From: UKL13-2 sp038321965
GTDB lineage: Bacteria > Pseudomonadota > Gammaproteobacteria > Burkholderiales > Usitatibacteraceae
Direction: 5' to 3'
NCBI GenBank assembly: GCA_038321965.1
Contig: JBBQFL010000003.1
Location: 1-64,000, forward strand
Length of the DNA: 64,000 nucleotides
In this document: piece by piece, positions 46,656-56,266 of the stretch
Layout: each line of letters begins with the position of its first letter
Numbering within the stretch: position 1 is the first letter of the stretch
The notes under the pieces: model-generated
Databases searched by the model: none
Seen by the model: the letters and a program-made list of their open reading frames with translations, nothing else
What the model was told of the DNA's origin: nothing
Program-made: the position numbers and the translations under genes

Positions 46656-48073
46656 GTTTTGGCTTTCTGCGAAGCCAGTCTGGCGGCATACAGTTCGCGG
46701 AATGTTTTGCCCTCTGGCGCGGGCATGTCGCGTCCCTGCGTCCAGCCATCGATACCGGGCAATGAATGAATCAGCTTTTCGCTGCCGCCCACCATCGAAG
46801 CGACCCGCGCAGCAATGCGAGTAGCAATGGCATACATGGCCGGACGCTTCACAAAAAATCCCCACGCCGCAATCGCCGCGCGTTCGCCCATCGGCCTGAG
46901 CTTCATGTCGAATTGCCGCTCGCGCCATTTGCGCATCAGATCCGGCAATGGAATTTTTACCGGGCAAACTACCTCGCACTCACCGCAAAACGTGGCCGCG
47001 TTGGGCAGGTCTCCTGCGTTTTCGATGCCGACATACGTCGGCGTGAGCACAGAACCCATCGGGCCCGGATAAACCCAGCCATAGGCGTGACCGCCGACGT
47101 TCTGATATACCGGACAATGATTCATGCAGGCGCCGCAGCGAATACAACGCAGCATGTCTTTCATGTCGCTGCCGACGAGCTTGGTACGCCCGGCATCGAC
47201 CAGCACGATGTGCATCTGCTCGGGCCCATCAGATTCCCCGGCGGCTTTTACGCCAGTGGTCAACGTCAAATAATTGGCGATCGATTGGCCGATGGCCGAG
47301 CGCGGCAACAGGCGAATCAGCGTGGCGAAATCCTCCAACGTCGGGATGACTTTTTCAATGCCGGTGACCACGCAGTGAATGCGCGGCAGCGTGGTAACCA
47401 GGTCGGCATTGCCCTCATTGGTGACCGTGAGTGTGGTCCCGGTTTCGGCGATGATGAAGTTGGCACCTGAAATACCCATGTCGGCGCCGAGAAAATGACT
47501 GCGTAACTGTTCGCGTGCTTCGCGGGTCATGGCGGGAATTTCGGTGAGGCGCGGCTTGTGATGCGCCTTCATGAACAGCTCTGCAACCTGCTCTTTGGAT
47601 TTGTGCACGGCGGGCGCGACGATATGCGATGGCGGTTCATCCGCTAGTTGCAGGATGTACTCGCCGAGGTCAGTTTCCATCACACGAATACCGGCACTGA
47701 TCAGCGCCTCGTTGAGCGCGATTTCCTCGGTGACCATCGATTTGGATTTGGTGATGGTTTTCACGCCAATGCGCTGCGCGACTCCCAGCACAATCGCGTT
47801 CGCTTCTTCCGCTGTTTCAGCCCAATGCACTACGGCACCGCGGCGCATCGCATTACGCTCAAACTCGAGCAGATACGCATCCAGATTATCAATGACGCGA
47901 TCACGCATCGCTGCAGCATACGTGCGGATAGCCTCCCAGTTATCGATCTGCGCCACACCGAGCGCGCGGCCATCGACGAATTTGCCTTTAGATTTCTTCA
48001 GCGCGGTCTGCAATACGGCGTCGTTGAGCTTGCTGCTCGCCGTCTGTTTGAAATGCATGCTTTGTACTTGCAT
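46652..48073 (-). CDS. lutB: LutB/LldF-type iron-sulfur lactate oxidation protein
   Basis: The 473-residue protein has a LUD domain in the N-terminal two-thirds (ITKSKSMVTEEIALNEAL, FIIAETGTTLTVTNEGNADL) and two 4Fe-4S motifs: CIRCGACMNHCP at residues 310-321 and CGECEVVCP at 363-371, each followed by Pro as in ferredoxins. It is the electron-carrying subunit of the LutABC lactate oxidation complex. It overlaps lutC by 4 bases and follows lutA by about 100 bases. Confidence 0.95.
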   Translation of the reverse strand: MQVQSMHFKQTASSKLNDAVLQTALKKSKGKFVDGRALGVAQIDNWEAIRTYAAAMRDRVIDNLDAYLLEFERNAMRRGAVVHWAETAEEANAIVLGVAQRIGVKTITKSKSMVTEEIALNEALISAGIRVMETDLGEYILQLADEPPSHIVAPAVHKSKEQVAELFMKAHHKPRLTEIPAMTREAREQLRSHFLGADMGISGANFIIAETGTTLTVTNEGNADLVTTLPRIHCVVTGIEKVIPTLEDFATLIRLLPRSAIGQSIANYLTLTTGVKAAGESDGPEQMHIVLVDAGRTKLVGSDMKDMLRCIRCGACMNHCPVYQNVGGHAYGWVYPGPMGSVLTPTYVGIENAGDLPNAATFCGECEVVCPVKIPLPDLMRKWRERQFDMKLRPMGERAAIAAWGFFVKRPAMYAIATRIAARVASMVGGSEKLIHSLPGIDGWTQGRDMPAPEGKTFRELYAARLASQKAKT

Positions 48074-48172
48074 CGTTATCCCACCACTGCATCGCTGAAG
48101 TTAGATCGCCATTCGGCGCGCGCTCACAGACAAAAAGGACCTGAAAGCCGCGCCAGTACTAGCACTATCGGA

Positions 48173-48898
48173 TTACTTGGCCATGCCTGCCGCAATTTCG
48201 GCAAAATGATAAACCTTGGTTTTCATATCGCCATTGCGCCGCAGTCGGCCTTCGATATTCAGCAGGCACCCCAAATCACCGCCGACCACCGCGCTGGCAC
48301 CCGACACACCAATGTTGACGCATTTATTCTCAGCCATGCGCGTGGAGATCTCACCGAGTTTGACCGAAAACGTACCGCCGAAGCCGCAGCATTTTTCAGC
48401 ATCCTGCATTTCGCTCAACGCGCATCCGGTATGGGAGAGTAGAGAACGCGGCTGCGACTTGATGCCGAGTTCACGCAGACCAGCGCAACTATCGTGGTAG
48501 GTGACGGAAGCATCGAATTTGTCGGCGAGCTTTTCGATCTTCAATACGTTTACCAGGAAATCCGACAATTCGTACCACTTGGCCGCGAGTGCGCGAAAGT
48601 CGGCTTCCTCGGGTTCGCCTTTGAATAAATCTTCGACGACGTGAAGTTTCATTTGCCCGGAACAAGACCCGGAAGGCGCCACCACGTAATCACAATGGCG
48701 GAATTCGGCGAGAACTTTTCTGGCCAACGTCTTGGCAATCTCGCGAGCGCCGGAGTTGTAGCCTGGCTGGCCACAGCAGGTTTGAGCGACCGGGACGGTC
48801 ACGGTACAGCCTGCATCTTCCAGCAGCTTCAGCGCGGCAAAACCAATATTGGGTCTGACGAGATCTACGAGACAGGTGACAAATAGGCCGACGTTCAT
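48173..48898 (-). CDS. lutA: LutA/LldE-type protein with two CCG domains
   Basis: The 241-residue protein has the pair of cysteine-rich (CCG) domains of LutA/LldE and heterodisulfide reductase subunits: CTVTVPVAQTCCGQPGYNSG in the first half, and YHDSCAGLRELGI plus EKCCGFGGTFSVK in the second. The start MNVGLFVTCLVDLVRP is typical. It is the first gene of lutABC on the minus strand. The gap to lutB contains no obvious terminator. Confidence 0.95.
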   Translation of the reverse strand: MNVGLFVTCLVDLVRPNIGFAALKLLEDAGCTVTVPVAQTCCGQPGYNSGAREIAKTLARKVLAEFRHCDYVVAPSGSCSGQMKLHVVEDLFKGEPEEADFRALAAKWYELSDFLVNVLKIEKLADKFDASVTYHDSCAGLRELGIKSQPRSLLSHTGCALSEMQDAEKCCGFGGTFSVKLGEISTRMAENKCVNIGVSGASAVVGGDLGCLLNIEGRLRRNGDMKTKVYHFAEIAAGMAK

Positions 48899-49004
48899 GC
48901 GGCTATTTGAGCACGCAGGAAGTTTGAAGGCAAAGGGCGGTGGTGAAATGCGATTGGAAATTGACGACTGTCACCGTCCAGATGGCGACAAACTGCAAAG
49001 TTGG

Positions 49005-50003
49005 CTAGCCTTTTTTGGCAGCGAACTCTGCTACCTTCTGCGTTTCCAGCCATTTCTTGATCCGGTTGGCATCGCCGATTCTGGTGAGCTTACCCCAGGA
49101 ATCGAGCAGCACGATCACCACGGGATTGTTGGCAATCGTGGCGTGCATCACCAGACATTTTCCGGCTTCGTTGATAAAACCGGTCTTGGAAATGCCGATA
49201 TTCCACCCCTGCGAGCGCACCAACGCATTGGTGTTGTTGAAACCCATCGAACGCCCGCCGGAAGCGAGCGTAACGTGCAACTCTTGCGCAGTTGAAAACT
49301 CGCGAATCTCGGGGAATGTGGACGCCGCAGACACCAACAGGGCGAGATCTTGCGGGCTGGCTACGTTGCCTGGCGCCAAGCCAGTAGGATCGACGAATTT
49401 GGCATTTTGCAAGCCGAGCAACTGGGCTTTGGCATTCATGGCCTGGACGAACGCTGCAGTACCACCGGGATAGGTACGGCCCAATGCCGCAGCAGCGCGA
49501 TTGTCAGAAGCCATCAACGCCAGTCGCATCAGGTCCTCGCGCCGGAACGCGGCACCAACTGGAATGCGCGACCGCGAACCCTTGAGCGTATCGATATCGT
49601 CTTTATCCACCACCACTGGCTCGTCCATATCCAGTTTGGCGTCAAGCACAACCATCGCGGTCATCAGCTTTGTGATCGAGGCAATCGGCATGGCTTGATC
49701 CGCATTCTTTGAGAACAGCGAACGACCCGTAGTGGGATCAAACACCATAAACGCATGCGATTGCAGATTAGGTAGGCCGTCTCTGGTGAAATCGGCGACC
49801 CCGGTCGCCTTAGCGCGCACCGGCGCGGCCTTGGTCTTGTTCGTTGCATGCGGCGTCTGCGCGACGGTAAAAGTTGTGGCGCAAAACATCAGCGCCGCGC
49901 AGAAACTCGCGATAATAGACACGTTGGAGAGTTGCACTGGAGTACCTAGTTGTGATTTAACACACACCTTACCAAAGAATATGGGGTTCTGGCAAGATTT
50001 CAT
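49005..50003 (-). CDS. pbpG: D-alanyl-D-alanine endopeptidase, PBP7 type
   Basis: This is a periplasmic low-molecular-weight penicillin-binding protein (S11 family) that cuts peptidoglycan cross-links. The catalytic motifs are SITK (in PIASITKLMTAMVVL), SDN (in LMASDNRAAAAL) and KTG (in GISKTGFINEAGKC). The frame extends to 50093, inside the divergent metY gene. The ATG at 50003 has an AAGG site but leaves a long n-region. GTG starts at 49967 or 49937 would give a more normal signal peptide (VSIIASFCAALMFCATTF). The true start is unresolved. Confidence 0.9.
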   Translation of the reverse strand: MKSCQNPIFFGKVCVKSQLGTPVQLSNVSIIASFCAALMFCATTFTVAQTPHATNKTKAAPVRAKATGVADFTRDGLPNLQSHAFMVFDPTTGRSLFSKNADQAMPIASITKLMTAMVVLDAKLDMDEPVVVDKDDIDTLKGSRSRIPVGAAFRREDLMRLALMASDNRAAAALGRTYPGGTAAFVQAMNAKAQLLGLQNAKFVDPTGLAPGNVASPQDLALLVSAASTFPEIREFSTAQELHVTLASGGRSMGFNNTNALVRSQGWNIGISKTGFINEAGKCLVMHATIANNPVVIVLLDSWGKLTRIGDANRIKKWLETQKVAEFAAKKG

Positions 50004-50048
50004 GCGCCGCCTTAGATTTCGATTGCAAGCCACTGAATAGCGATAACA

Positions 50049-51365
50049 ATGTCTACCCCCAAATATCCCCGCCTCGATACGCTTGCGGTCCATGCAGGTC
50101 AGTCACCTGACCCCGCCACCGGCGCACGCGCCGTACCGATCTACCAAACTGCATCCTTCGTCTTCCCCGATACCGAAACCGCCGCGTCGCTATTTAATCT
50201 GGAGCGCAGCGGGCATGTCTATTCACGCATCTCGAACCCGACCCTTTCGGTATTCGAGGAGCGCATGTCCGCCCTCGAAGGTGCGCCTGCCGCCATCGCC
50301 ACCGCCAGTGGTCAGGCGGCACTTCATCTTGGCGTCGCGACCTTGATGGGTGCCGGTGCACACATCGTCGCGTCCAATGCGCTTTACGGTGGATCGCACA
50401 ATTTGTTGAGCTATACGCTGCCGCGCTTTGGGATCGAGACCACGTTTGTAAACGGTCGTGATCCGGTAGCGTGGAAAAAAGCGATTCGTCCCAACACGCG
50501 CCTGTTCTTCGGTGAAACGGTCGGCAATCCTGGCCTAGATGTACTCAACATCCCGGCAATCGCCGACATCGCGCACAACGCTGGCCTACCCCTGATGGTT
50601 GACGCCACACTTACCACGCCCTTCCTGTCGCAGCCTATTGCACAGGGTGCCGATATCGTCATGCATTCAGCCACTAAATTTCTTTCCGGCCACGGCGTCG
50701 TGATCGGCGGCGTGTTGATCGATGGTGGCAGCTTCGATTGGGAACGCTCCGGAAAATTTCCGACGCTGACTGAGCCTTACGATGGCTTCCACGGCATGGT
50801 CATGTCGGAAGAATCGTCGGTTGCCGCGTTCGCGCTACGCGCGCGGCGCGAAGGTCTACGTGACTTTGGCGCCTCGATGGCGCCGATGACCGCGTTCCAG
50901 ATTTTGCAGGGACTGGAAACGCTCCATGTGCGCATGCCCCGACACGTGGAGAACACGCGCAAGATCGCGCAGTTTTTGTCCGCCAACAAATCGGTCGCGC
51001 ACGTCACCTATCCCGAACTCGATTCGCATCCCGACCACGAACTGGCGATGACATTGCTGCCCAATGGTGCGGGCGCCGTGATCAGCTTTGACCTCAAGGG
51101 TGGCACGGGCGACGCAAAGCTGGCGGGCAAAACATTCATCGAGAAACTGTCACTGTTTTCGCATCTCGCCAATATCGGCGATGCGAAATCACTCGTCATC
51201 CATCCCGCCTCGACCACGCATTTCCGTATGGACACAACAGCCTTGAAAGCTTCGGGTATTGGCGAGGGCACTATCCGGCTGTCGATCGGCATCGAACACG
51301 TCGACGACCTCATTGAAGATTTGTCCAAGGCCTTGTACGCAGCCGGGAAAGCGGCAGGCATATGA
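50049..51365 (+). CDS. metY: O-acetylhomoserine sulfhydrylase (MetY-like)
   Basis: A PLP enzyme of the cystathionine gamma-synthase family that makes homocysteine from O-acetylhomoserine and sulfide. The 438-residue length and motifs fit MetY better than the shorter MetB or MetZ. It has AVHAGQSPDPATGARAVPIY, YSRISNPTLSVFEERMSALE, ATASGQAALHL, and the PLP lysine in MHSATKFLSGHGVVIGG, and it lacks the large changes of gamma-lyases. The stop overlaps the next gene by 4 bases (ATGA). No met regulatory leader was identified. Confidence 0.92.
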   Translation: MSTPKYPRLDTLAVHAGQSPDPATGARAVPIYQTASFVFPDTETAASLFNLERSGHVYSRISNPTLSVFEERMSALEGAPAAIATASGQAALHLGVATLMGAGAHIVASNALYGGSHNLLSYTLPRFGIETTFVNGRDPVAWKKAIRPNTRLFFGETVGNPGLDVLNIPAIADIAHNAGLPLMVDATLTTPFLSQPIAQGADIVMHSATKFLSGHGVVIGGVLIDGGSFDWERSGKFPTLTEPYDGFHGMVMSEESSVAAFALRARREGLRDFGASMAPMTAFQILQGLETLHVRMPRHVENTRKIAQFLSANKSVAHVTYPELDSHPDHELAMTLLPNGAGAVISFDLKGGTGDAKLAGKTFIEKLSLFSHLANIGDAKSLVIHPASTTHFRMDTTALKASGIGEGTIRLSIGIEHVDDLIEDLSKALYAAGKAAGI

Positions 51366-52156
51366 AGTTTCTCGTCCAGCAGCAACCCGCATACGTTTAC
51401 ACCGGTGGCAAAGTTTTTGATGCTGACAAGCCGAGCCTGGTTTTTATCCATGGCTCCGCCAATGATCACAGTGTATGGACCATGCAGGCGCGCTACTTTG
51501 CGCATCATGGCTGGAACGTATTGGCACCGGATCTGCCGGGACATGGCAAGAGTTTTGGTGAGGCGAAGGCATCAATTACCGCCTACGCTGAATGGATCAT
51601 CAATCTGCTCGACAATGGCAACATTGAAGAAGCCGCAATCGTTGGTCACAGCATGGGCTCACTCATCGCGCTCGACGTTTCAGAATTCAATCCGTCCCGT
51701 GTATCGCAACTCGTCTTGATCGGCGCGAGTGCGCCAATGCCCGTTACCGATGCGCTGATGGAGGCGGCAACGCTGCGGCCCGCAGAGGCGTTTGACATGC
51801 TCAATATCTGGGGTCATGCGCCGCAACTGCGCTGGGGCAAAAACCCAACGCCGGGAACTTCATCGATGATGGCGTACAAGCGCCTGCTTGAGCAGAGTCG
51901 CCCGGGTGTACTGGCGAAGGACCTTGCTGTGTGCCGGGCCCATCAAGTTGACGAAATTCAGTTGATGGGAAATCTCACGCGGACGCTTGTAGTTGCGGGA
52001 GCCAATGATCTTCTTACACCAGCCAAAGCGGCGGCAGCGCTTGCGGCTCAACTCGGAGACGGCAGTCTGGTAACAATTCCCGACGCAGGTCACGCGATGA
52101 TGCAGGAAGCGCCCGGCAAGGTTATCGATGCGCTCAAAGGCTTTCTAAAACCATGA
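51362..52156 (+). CDS. Alpha/beta-hydrolase coupled to metY
   Basis: The 264-residue protein has the alpha/beta-hydrolase pattern: an oxyanion loop FIHGSANDHSVW, DLPGHGKSFGEAK, the nucleophile elbow VGHSMGSLIALD, an acid in VAGANDLLTPAKA, and the His in DAGHAMMQEAPG. It is translationally coupled to metY and to the next gene by 4-base overlaps. The substrate is unknown. It is not MetX, which has a different length and motifs. Confidence 0.88.
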   Translation: MKFLVQQQPAYVYTGGKVFDADKPSLVFIHGSANDHSVWTMQARYFAHHGWNVLAPDLPGHGKSFGEAKASITAYAEWIINLLDNGNIEEAAIVGHSMGSLIALDVSEFNPSRVSQLVLIGASAPMPVTDALMEAATLRPAEAFDMLNIWGHAPQLRWGKNPTPGTSSMMAYKRLLEQSRPGVLAKDLAVCRAHQVDEIQLMGNLTRTLVVAGANDLLTPAKAAAALAAQLGDGSLVTIPDAGHAMMQEAPGKVIDALKGFLKP

Positions 52157-53058
52157 AGTGCCGCGCGCTATTTCTGACGGCAACTTTGTTTGCATATGGC
52201 GCTGAAGCTGCACCCAACGTCCTGTTAGAGTCGCCGGTACGCGTCGCCGCCGACGTGATACCGGGTACAACCACCGGCACGACGAAGCTCGCAATAGCCA
52301 TAGAACACAGCAGCGGTGCTTTCCGGTTGAACGTGGTTCAGCGCGGTACCGCCACCGACGCGCTGGCCGCGCAGAAAGCAACGTCTGGCTGGAAGGATGA
52401 CTATCTATTCATTCGCGACGATTGCCTCAACGATCCCACCGCAGTGAGCGCGTGGCGATGTGTGGTCGATCACGTATTCATGATCGCCGAAGATGCCAAG
52501 AGCAAGTCAGGGGGGCGACTGATTTATGTGGGTGACGTTTTCGCCGGTGAAGAGTGCATTGATGCGCCACGGATGGGCTGCGCGCTTTACAAAGGCACTT
52601 TCAGCGATATCTACGATTGGGTGGAAGACAATGCACAGCTACCGCGCGCGGAATCGCCCGCTATATTGATCGAGTCAACTGTGCAGGGCGGTGTATTTAC
52701 GGTCGACCTTGAAGATACATGGAAGGCAAATCAGGAACGGTTTCTTGCCGGCGCTCGTTGCCTGCAAGCCAAGCCTGAGTTGCAGAAAGAACGCTGTATC
52801 GAGGGCATCACGCCGCGGCGCGCATATTTTTTCAACACCGTACTCGCCACTTACACCCGCCACGACGAACACTTGGCGCGCACCCGCGCCTTTGCGCGAG
52901 CGGTGCTGTGCGAGCGTGAGCAATTGAGCGAAAGCGGCTGCAGCGGAGCATTGCGCGCTTCTGCGCTGATGCTTGCGGGCATCAAGCCGGGCGAAAGACC
53001 GCGTTCACGCGGGAATGTCTCTACATCGTCAGACAAGGAACAGAACGTGAAACCCTAG
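52153..53058 (+). CDS. Exported Cys-rich protein of unknown function
   Basis: The 301-residue protein starts with a signal peptide (MKCRALFLTATLFAYGAEAAP, cleavage near residue 19). It contains about ten cysteines in the mature part, in pairs such as DDCLNDP/WRCVVD, EECIDAPRMGCALY and RCLQ/ERCIEG, which suggests disulfides in the periplasm. It overlaps the hydrolase stop by 4 bases. I recognise no family. The C-terminal 30 residues are polar and probably disordered. Confidence 0.65.
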   Translation: MKCRALFLTATLFAYGAEAAPNVLLESPVRVAADVIPGTTTGTTKLAIAIEHSSGAFRLNVVQRGTATDALAAQKATSGWKDDYLFIRDDCLNDPTAVSAWRCVVDHVFMIAEDAKSKSGGRLIYVGDVFAGEECIDAPRMGCALYKGTFSDIYDWVEDNAQLPRAESPAILIESTVQGGVFTVDLEDTWKANQERFLAGARCLQAKPELQKERCIEGITPRRAYFFNTVLATYTRHDEHLARTRAFARAVLCEREQLSESGCSGALRASALMLAGIKPGERPRSRGNVSTSSDKEQNVKP

Positions 53059-53086
53059 ATCGGGCGCGGCTCGTGGTACGAAAATG

Positions 53087-53127
53087 CCTGAAACGCCTCG
53101 CCGATTCAGGACTTTGAGTTTTTTACG
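53087..53127 (+). terminator. Weak terminator candidate after the metY operon
   Basis: CCTGAA (53087-53092) and TTCAGG (53105-53110) form a 6-bp stem, with TTTTTT about nine bases later. The spacing is poor for an intrinsic terminator. It lies between convergent genes. Confidence 0.3.
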
Positions 53128-53138
53128 TCTGGATCGCC

Positions 53139-54956
53139 TCAAACCGACTTCGCTTCTTCCTGCTGCTGCAAGCGCCACATCTCGGCAAATATCCCGTTCT
53201 GTTCTATCAACTCGCGGAAGTTGCCGCGCTCTGCAATGCGGCCCTGATCCATCACCAGAATCTGGTTGGCGTCGATGATGGTGGAGAGGCGGTGCGCGAT
53301 CACCAGCGTCGTGCGATCCTTGGCGATGTCGCGTAACTCTGCCTGAATTGACTTCTCGGTCGCAGAATCCAGTGCCGATGTAGCTTCATCGAAAATCATG
53401 ATGGCGGGATTTTTCAGCAGCGTACGTGCGATGGCGACGCGTTGTTTTTCACCGCCAGAAAGTTTCAATCCGCGCTCACCGACCATCGCCTGCCACTTGT
53501 CCGGCAGGCGTTCTATAAAGCCACTCACATGCGCGCGCCGGGCAGCATCTTCAATCTCGGCATCGGTTGAGCCGGGCCGGCCATAGCCAATGTTGTAGCG
53601 AATGGTGTCGTTGAAGAGCACGGTATCCTGCGGAACAATGCCTAGATTGTCCCGGACGCTGGCTTGTGTGACGTCGCGGATATCCTGCCCGTCAATCGAG
53701 ATACTGCCGCTGTTGATATCGTAAAACCGGAACAACAATCGCGACAGTGTCGATTTGCCCGCGCCGCTAGCGCCCACTACCGCGACCGTGTGCCCGGCGG
53801 GAACCTCAAACGTCACATCAAATAGGATTTGGCGCTTGGCGTCGTAGCCGAAATTGACGTTCTCGAATTTAATGTTTGCGCCTTGAACGACCAGCGCCCG
53901 TGCATCCGGCTTGTCGGCGATTTCGCGATTCTCACCGAGCAGCCGAAACATTTTCTCCATATCAGTCAGAGCCTGCTTGATTTCGCGATACATCACGCCC
54001 AGAAAGTTCAGTGGAATGTAGAGCTGTATCAACAAGGCGTTCACCATTACCAGATCGCCGAGCGTGAGTTGCCCCTGGACCACCCCGTCGGACGCTCGCC
54101 ACATGAGTAGCGTGACGGCAGTGGCGATGACAAAACTCTGCGCGACGTTCAACAACCCAAGCGAGGTTTCACTCTTTGTAGCCGCCGCTTCGTAACTCTG
54201 CAGGTTCTTGTCGTAACGCCCGGCTTCGTATTCCTCATTCCCGAAATACTTCACCGTTTCGTAATTCAGCAATGAATCGATGGCCTTGGTGTTGGCCTTC
54301 GAATCCATTTCGTTCATCTGCCGCCGATGTGCGGTACGCCATTCAGTGATACCAATGGTGGTGATGATGTAAAAGAGGATTGCAAACAGCGTAATGACGA
54401 CAAACCAGATATCGAATTTTCGCGCCAGCAATATCGTCACCAGGGTGATTTCGAGCAGGATCGGAATCACCGAAAATAGCATGAACGACATGAGCGTGGA
54501 AATACCGCGCGAGCCGCGCTCGATGTCGCGCGTGACGCCGCCCGTCTGACGGTCCAGATGAAAGCGCAGCGATAGCGCGTGCAAATGCCGGAATACCGAA
54601 AGCGCAACCTTGCGCACAGCGCGCTGCGTGACTTTGACGAAGACGATATCGCGCAGTTCGCCAAACAGTGTTGAGGACAAACGCAGCAGTCCATAGGCTG
54701 TCAGTAGCGCGAACGGCACGACCAGAATGGCTTTCGACTTGTCGAGTGAATCGACGATTTCCTTTAGCAGAAGCGGCACGCCGATGTTGGCGACTTTCGC
54801 CGTGACGAGGAAGCCGAGAGCGAGAGCGACACGCCAGCGGAAATCCCACAAATACGGGATCAGCGAGTGGATGACGCGCCAATCGCTTTTGGTAGGCGCA
54901 GCAGCGGGGGCTTTGCTGCCAGTCGGCGCTGCAGTGGGATTGGATGTAATGGACAT
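53139..54956 (-). CDS. ABC exporter of Atm1/AtmA type
   Basis: A 605-residue half-transporter has an N-terminal six-helix membrane domain (about residues 35-330) and a C-terminal ATPase with Walker A GASGAGKST, Q-loop IVPQDTVLFNDTI, signature LSGGEKQR, Walker B IMIFDEATSALD and H-loop AHRLST. YFGNEEYEAGRYD in the membrane domain and the overall pattern match the Atm1/HMT1 group, which exports glutathione conjugates or metals. In Cupriavidus AtmA gives nickel and cobalt tolerance. The substrate here is inferred. It stands alone, with its start preceded by no strong ribosome-binding site. Confidence 0.93.
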   Translation of the reverse strand: MSITSNPTAAPTGSKAPAAAPTKSDWRVIHSLIPYLWDFRWRVALALGFLVTAKVANIGVPLLLKEIVDSLDKSKAILVVPFALLTAYGLLRLSSTLFGELRDIVFVKVTQRAVRKVALSVFRHLHALSLRFHLDRQTGGVTRDIERGSRGISTLMSFMLFSVIPILLEITLVTILLARKFDIWFVVITLFAILFYIITTIGITEWRTAHRRQMNEMDSKANTKAIDSLLNYETVKYFGNEEYEAGRYDKNLQSYEAAATKSETSLGLLNVAQSFVIATAVTLLMWRASDGVVQGQLTLGDLVMVNALLIQLYIPLNFLGVMYREIKQALTDMEKMFRLLGENREIADKPDARALVVQGANIKFENVNFGYDAKRQILFDVTFEVPAGHTVAVVGASGAGKSTLSRLLFRFYDINSGSISIDGQDIRDVTQASVRDNLGIVPQDTVLFNDTIRYNIGYGRPGSTDAEIEDAARRAHVSGFIERLPDKWQAMVGERGLKLSGGEKQRVAIARTLLKNPAIMIFDEATSALDSATEKSIQAELRDIAKDRTTLVIAHRLSTIIDANQILVMDQGRIAERGNFRELIEQNGIFAEMWRLQQQEEAKSV

Positions 54957-55219
54957 GCGGAACGGGAAGTGAAAAACGAGGGGCGGTTGAAACTACGGCA
55001 GCTAAACTACGCGTTCAGCGCAGGCATAGCGATGACGGCTCGCTACTGCGACAACGCAACAACGTAGAGTCATTGGCTATCGCCAGATCGGATACAAATA
55101 ACAACGGTAAGAATATTTTCATTGATGTACCCAAATACGGTTTGCAAGTGGCAATTGATGCGTTGAGGCGATCGGCACGACAACCGCAAAAATGCTCGTG
55201 CAGGCTTCACGGATAATTT

Positions 55220-56266
55220 CTAATTCACTCGCGGTTCCGGAACGATCTGCGCAAAACGCAATACTTGCATAGGCGGGTAAAGTGACAATATTCGCGCCGT
55301 ATCAATATTGACGATGAAAGAAAACTTGGGCAGCACCTCGATCGGCGTTTTCTGTGCGGTCGTCTTGCCCAGCAATATCTGCTCCGCCTTGTAACCTGCC
55401 AGCGCGCCAACGTTGATCAGTTTTGCAACGCTTCCCATTAGCCCCCCCGACTCAATCTGCGTTTCCAAGGCACAAAACGTGGGTAATTTGCGCTTGAGAG
55501 CCTCTCCCATTAACAAGTCGCTATGCGCTCCGAAAAAGTTCGCGTTGGGGACATAGACCAGGTCCGGTTTGAATGCAGCCATCCGGTCGAGCATGGGAAT
55601 GATACGTTCAATTTGCGGTGTCCCATCGGTGCCCAATGGATCTGCAGCGACCAATTCTATGCCCTGCGTGTCCGTCAATTTTTTCAGTTGGTCGTAAGTC
55701 TTTCTTTGCGTGGCTTCGCTCTTGACGTAGATGATTCCAAGGCGTTTTATAGGCAAATACTGTTTCATGGAATTCAGTTGCACCGACATGGAAATGACGT
55801 GGATCGCCCCCGTCAGATTGCGCTCTGGCTTCTCGAGACTGCGAACCAACTTGGCACCAAGTGGATCGCCGACCATCGAAAAGACCACCGGGATGTCACG
55901 TATGAATTTTTCCGGCGTTATTGCGTCATATTCACCGGCGATCCCCTTCGTTACCTCAGTGCTTTGGGTAAAGATCAAATCGGGTTTCTGCTGCCTTATC
56001 TCCTCAACAATATCGGGCAACAGCTTCACGTCCTTCGCAATATTGCGAACGACAAACTCGACATTCAGACCCGCCCGCTTGAGGTATTCCATGAAGCCTT
56101 CATCGGCGCGCGTGCCTTCCCGAAAAATGACCACGAACACCTTGAATTTTCTTCGGCTGGCGGTCGATTGCGCTGACACTAATCCGCCAGACAACAGTCC
56201 AGGCAGAATCGCACAGGCCTGCAGCAGGCGCCGTCGATTCAAGTCCTTCAGGTTCGACTCACTCAT
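55220..56266 (-). CDS. Orphan ABC-type substrate-binding protein
   Basis: The 348-residue protein resembles the ABC_sub_bind family (PF04392 type) of periplasmic binding proteins. It has a Tat-like N-terminus (NRRRLLQACAILPGLLSGG), two lobes with DLIFTQSTEVTKGIAGEYD, VFSMVGDPLGAKLV, RLGIIYVKSEATQRKTYDQL and DLVYVPNANFFG, and a C-terminal part with GYKAEQILLGKTTAQKTPIE. No permease or ATPase gene lies beside it, so it may deliver a ligand to the neighbouring sensors rather than to an importer. Its ATG overlaps the ATP-grasp stop (ATGA). It is the last gene of a four-gene chain. Confidence 0.85.
   Translation of the reverse strand: MSESNLKDLNRRRLLQACAILPGLLSGGLVSAQSTASRRKFKVFVVIFREGTRADEGFMEYLKRAGLNVEFVVRNIAKDVKLLPDIVEEIRQQKPDLIFTQSTEVTKGIAGEYDAITPEKFIRDIPVVFSMVGDPLGAKLVRSLEKPERNLTGAIHVISMSVQLNSMKQYLPIKRLGIIYVKSEATQRKTYDQLKKLTDTQGIELVAADPLGTDGTPQIERIIPMLDRMAAFKPDLVYVPNANFFGAHSDLLMGEALKRKLPTFCALETQIESGGLMGSVAKLINVGALAGYKAEQILLGKTTAQKTPIEVLPKFSFIVNIDTARILSLYPPMQVLRFAQIVPEPRVN

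Noticed and set aside
46656..46979. N-terminal extension of the lutC frame to 46979
   Set aside because: It lies wholly inside lutB in another frame. The GTG at 46655 gives the normal LutC N-terminus.
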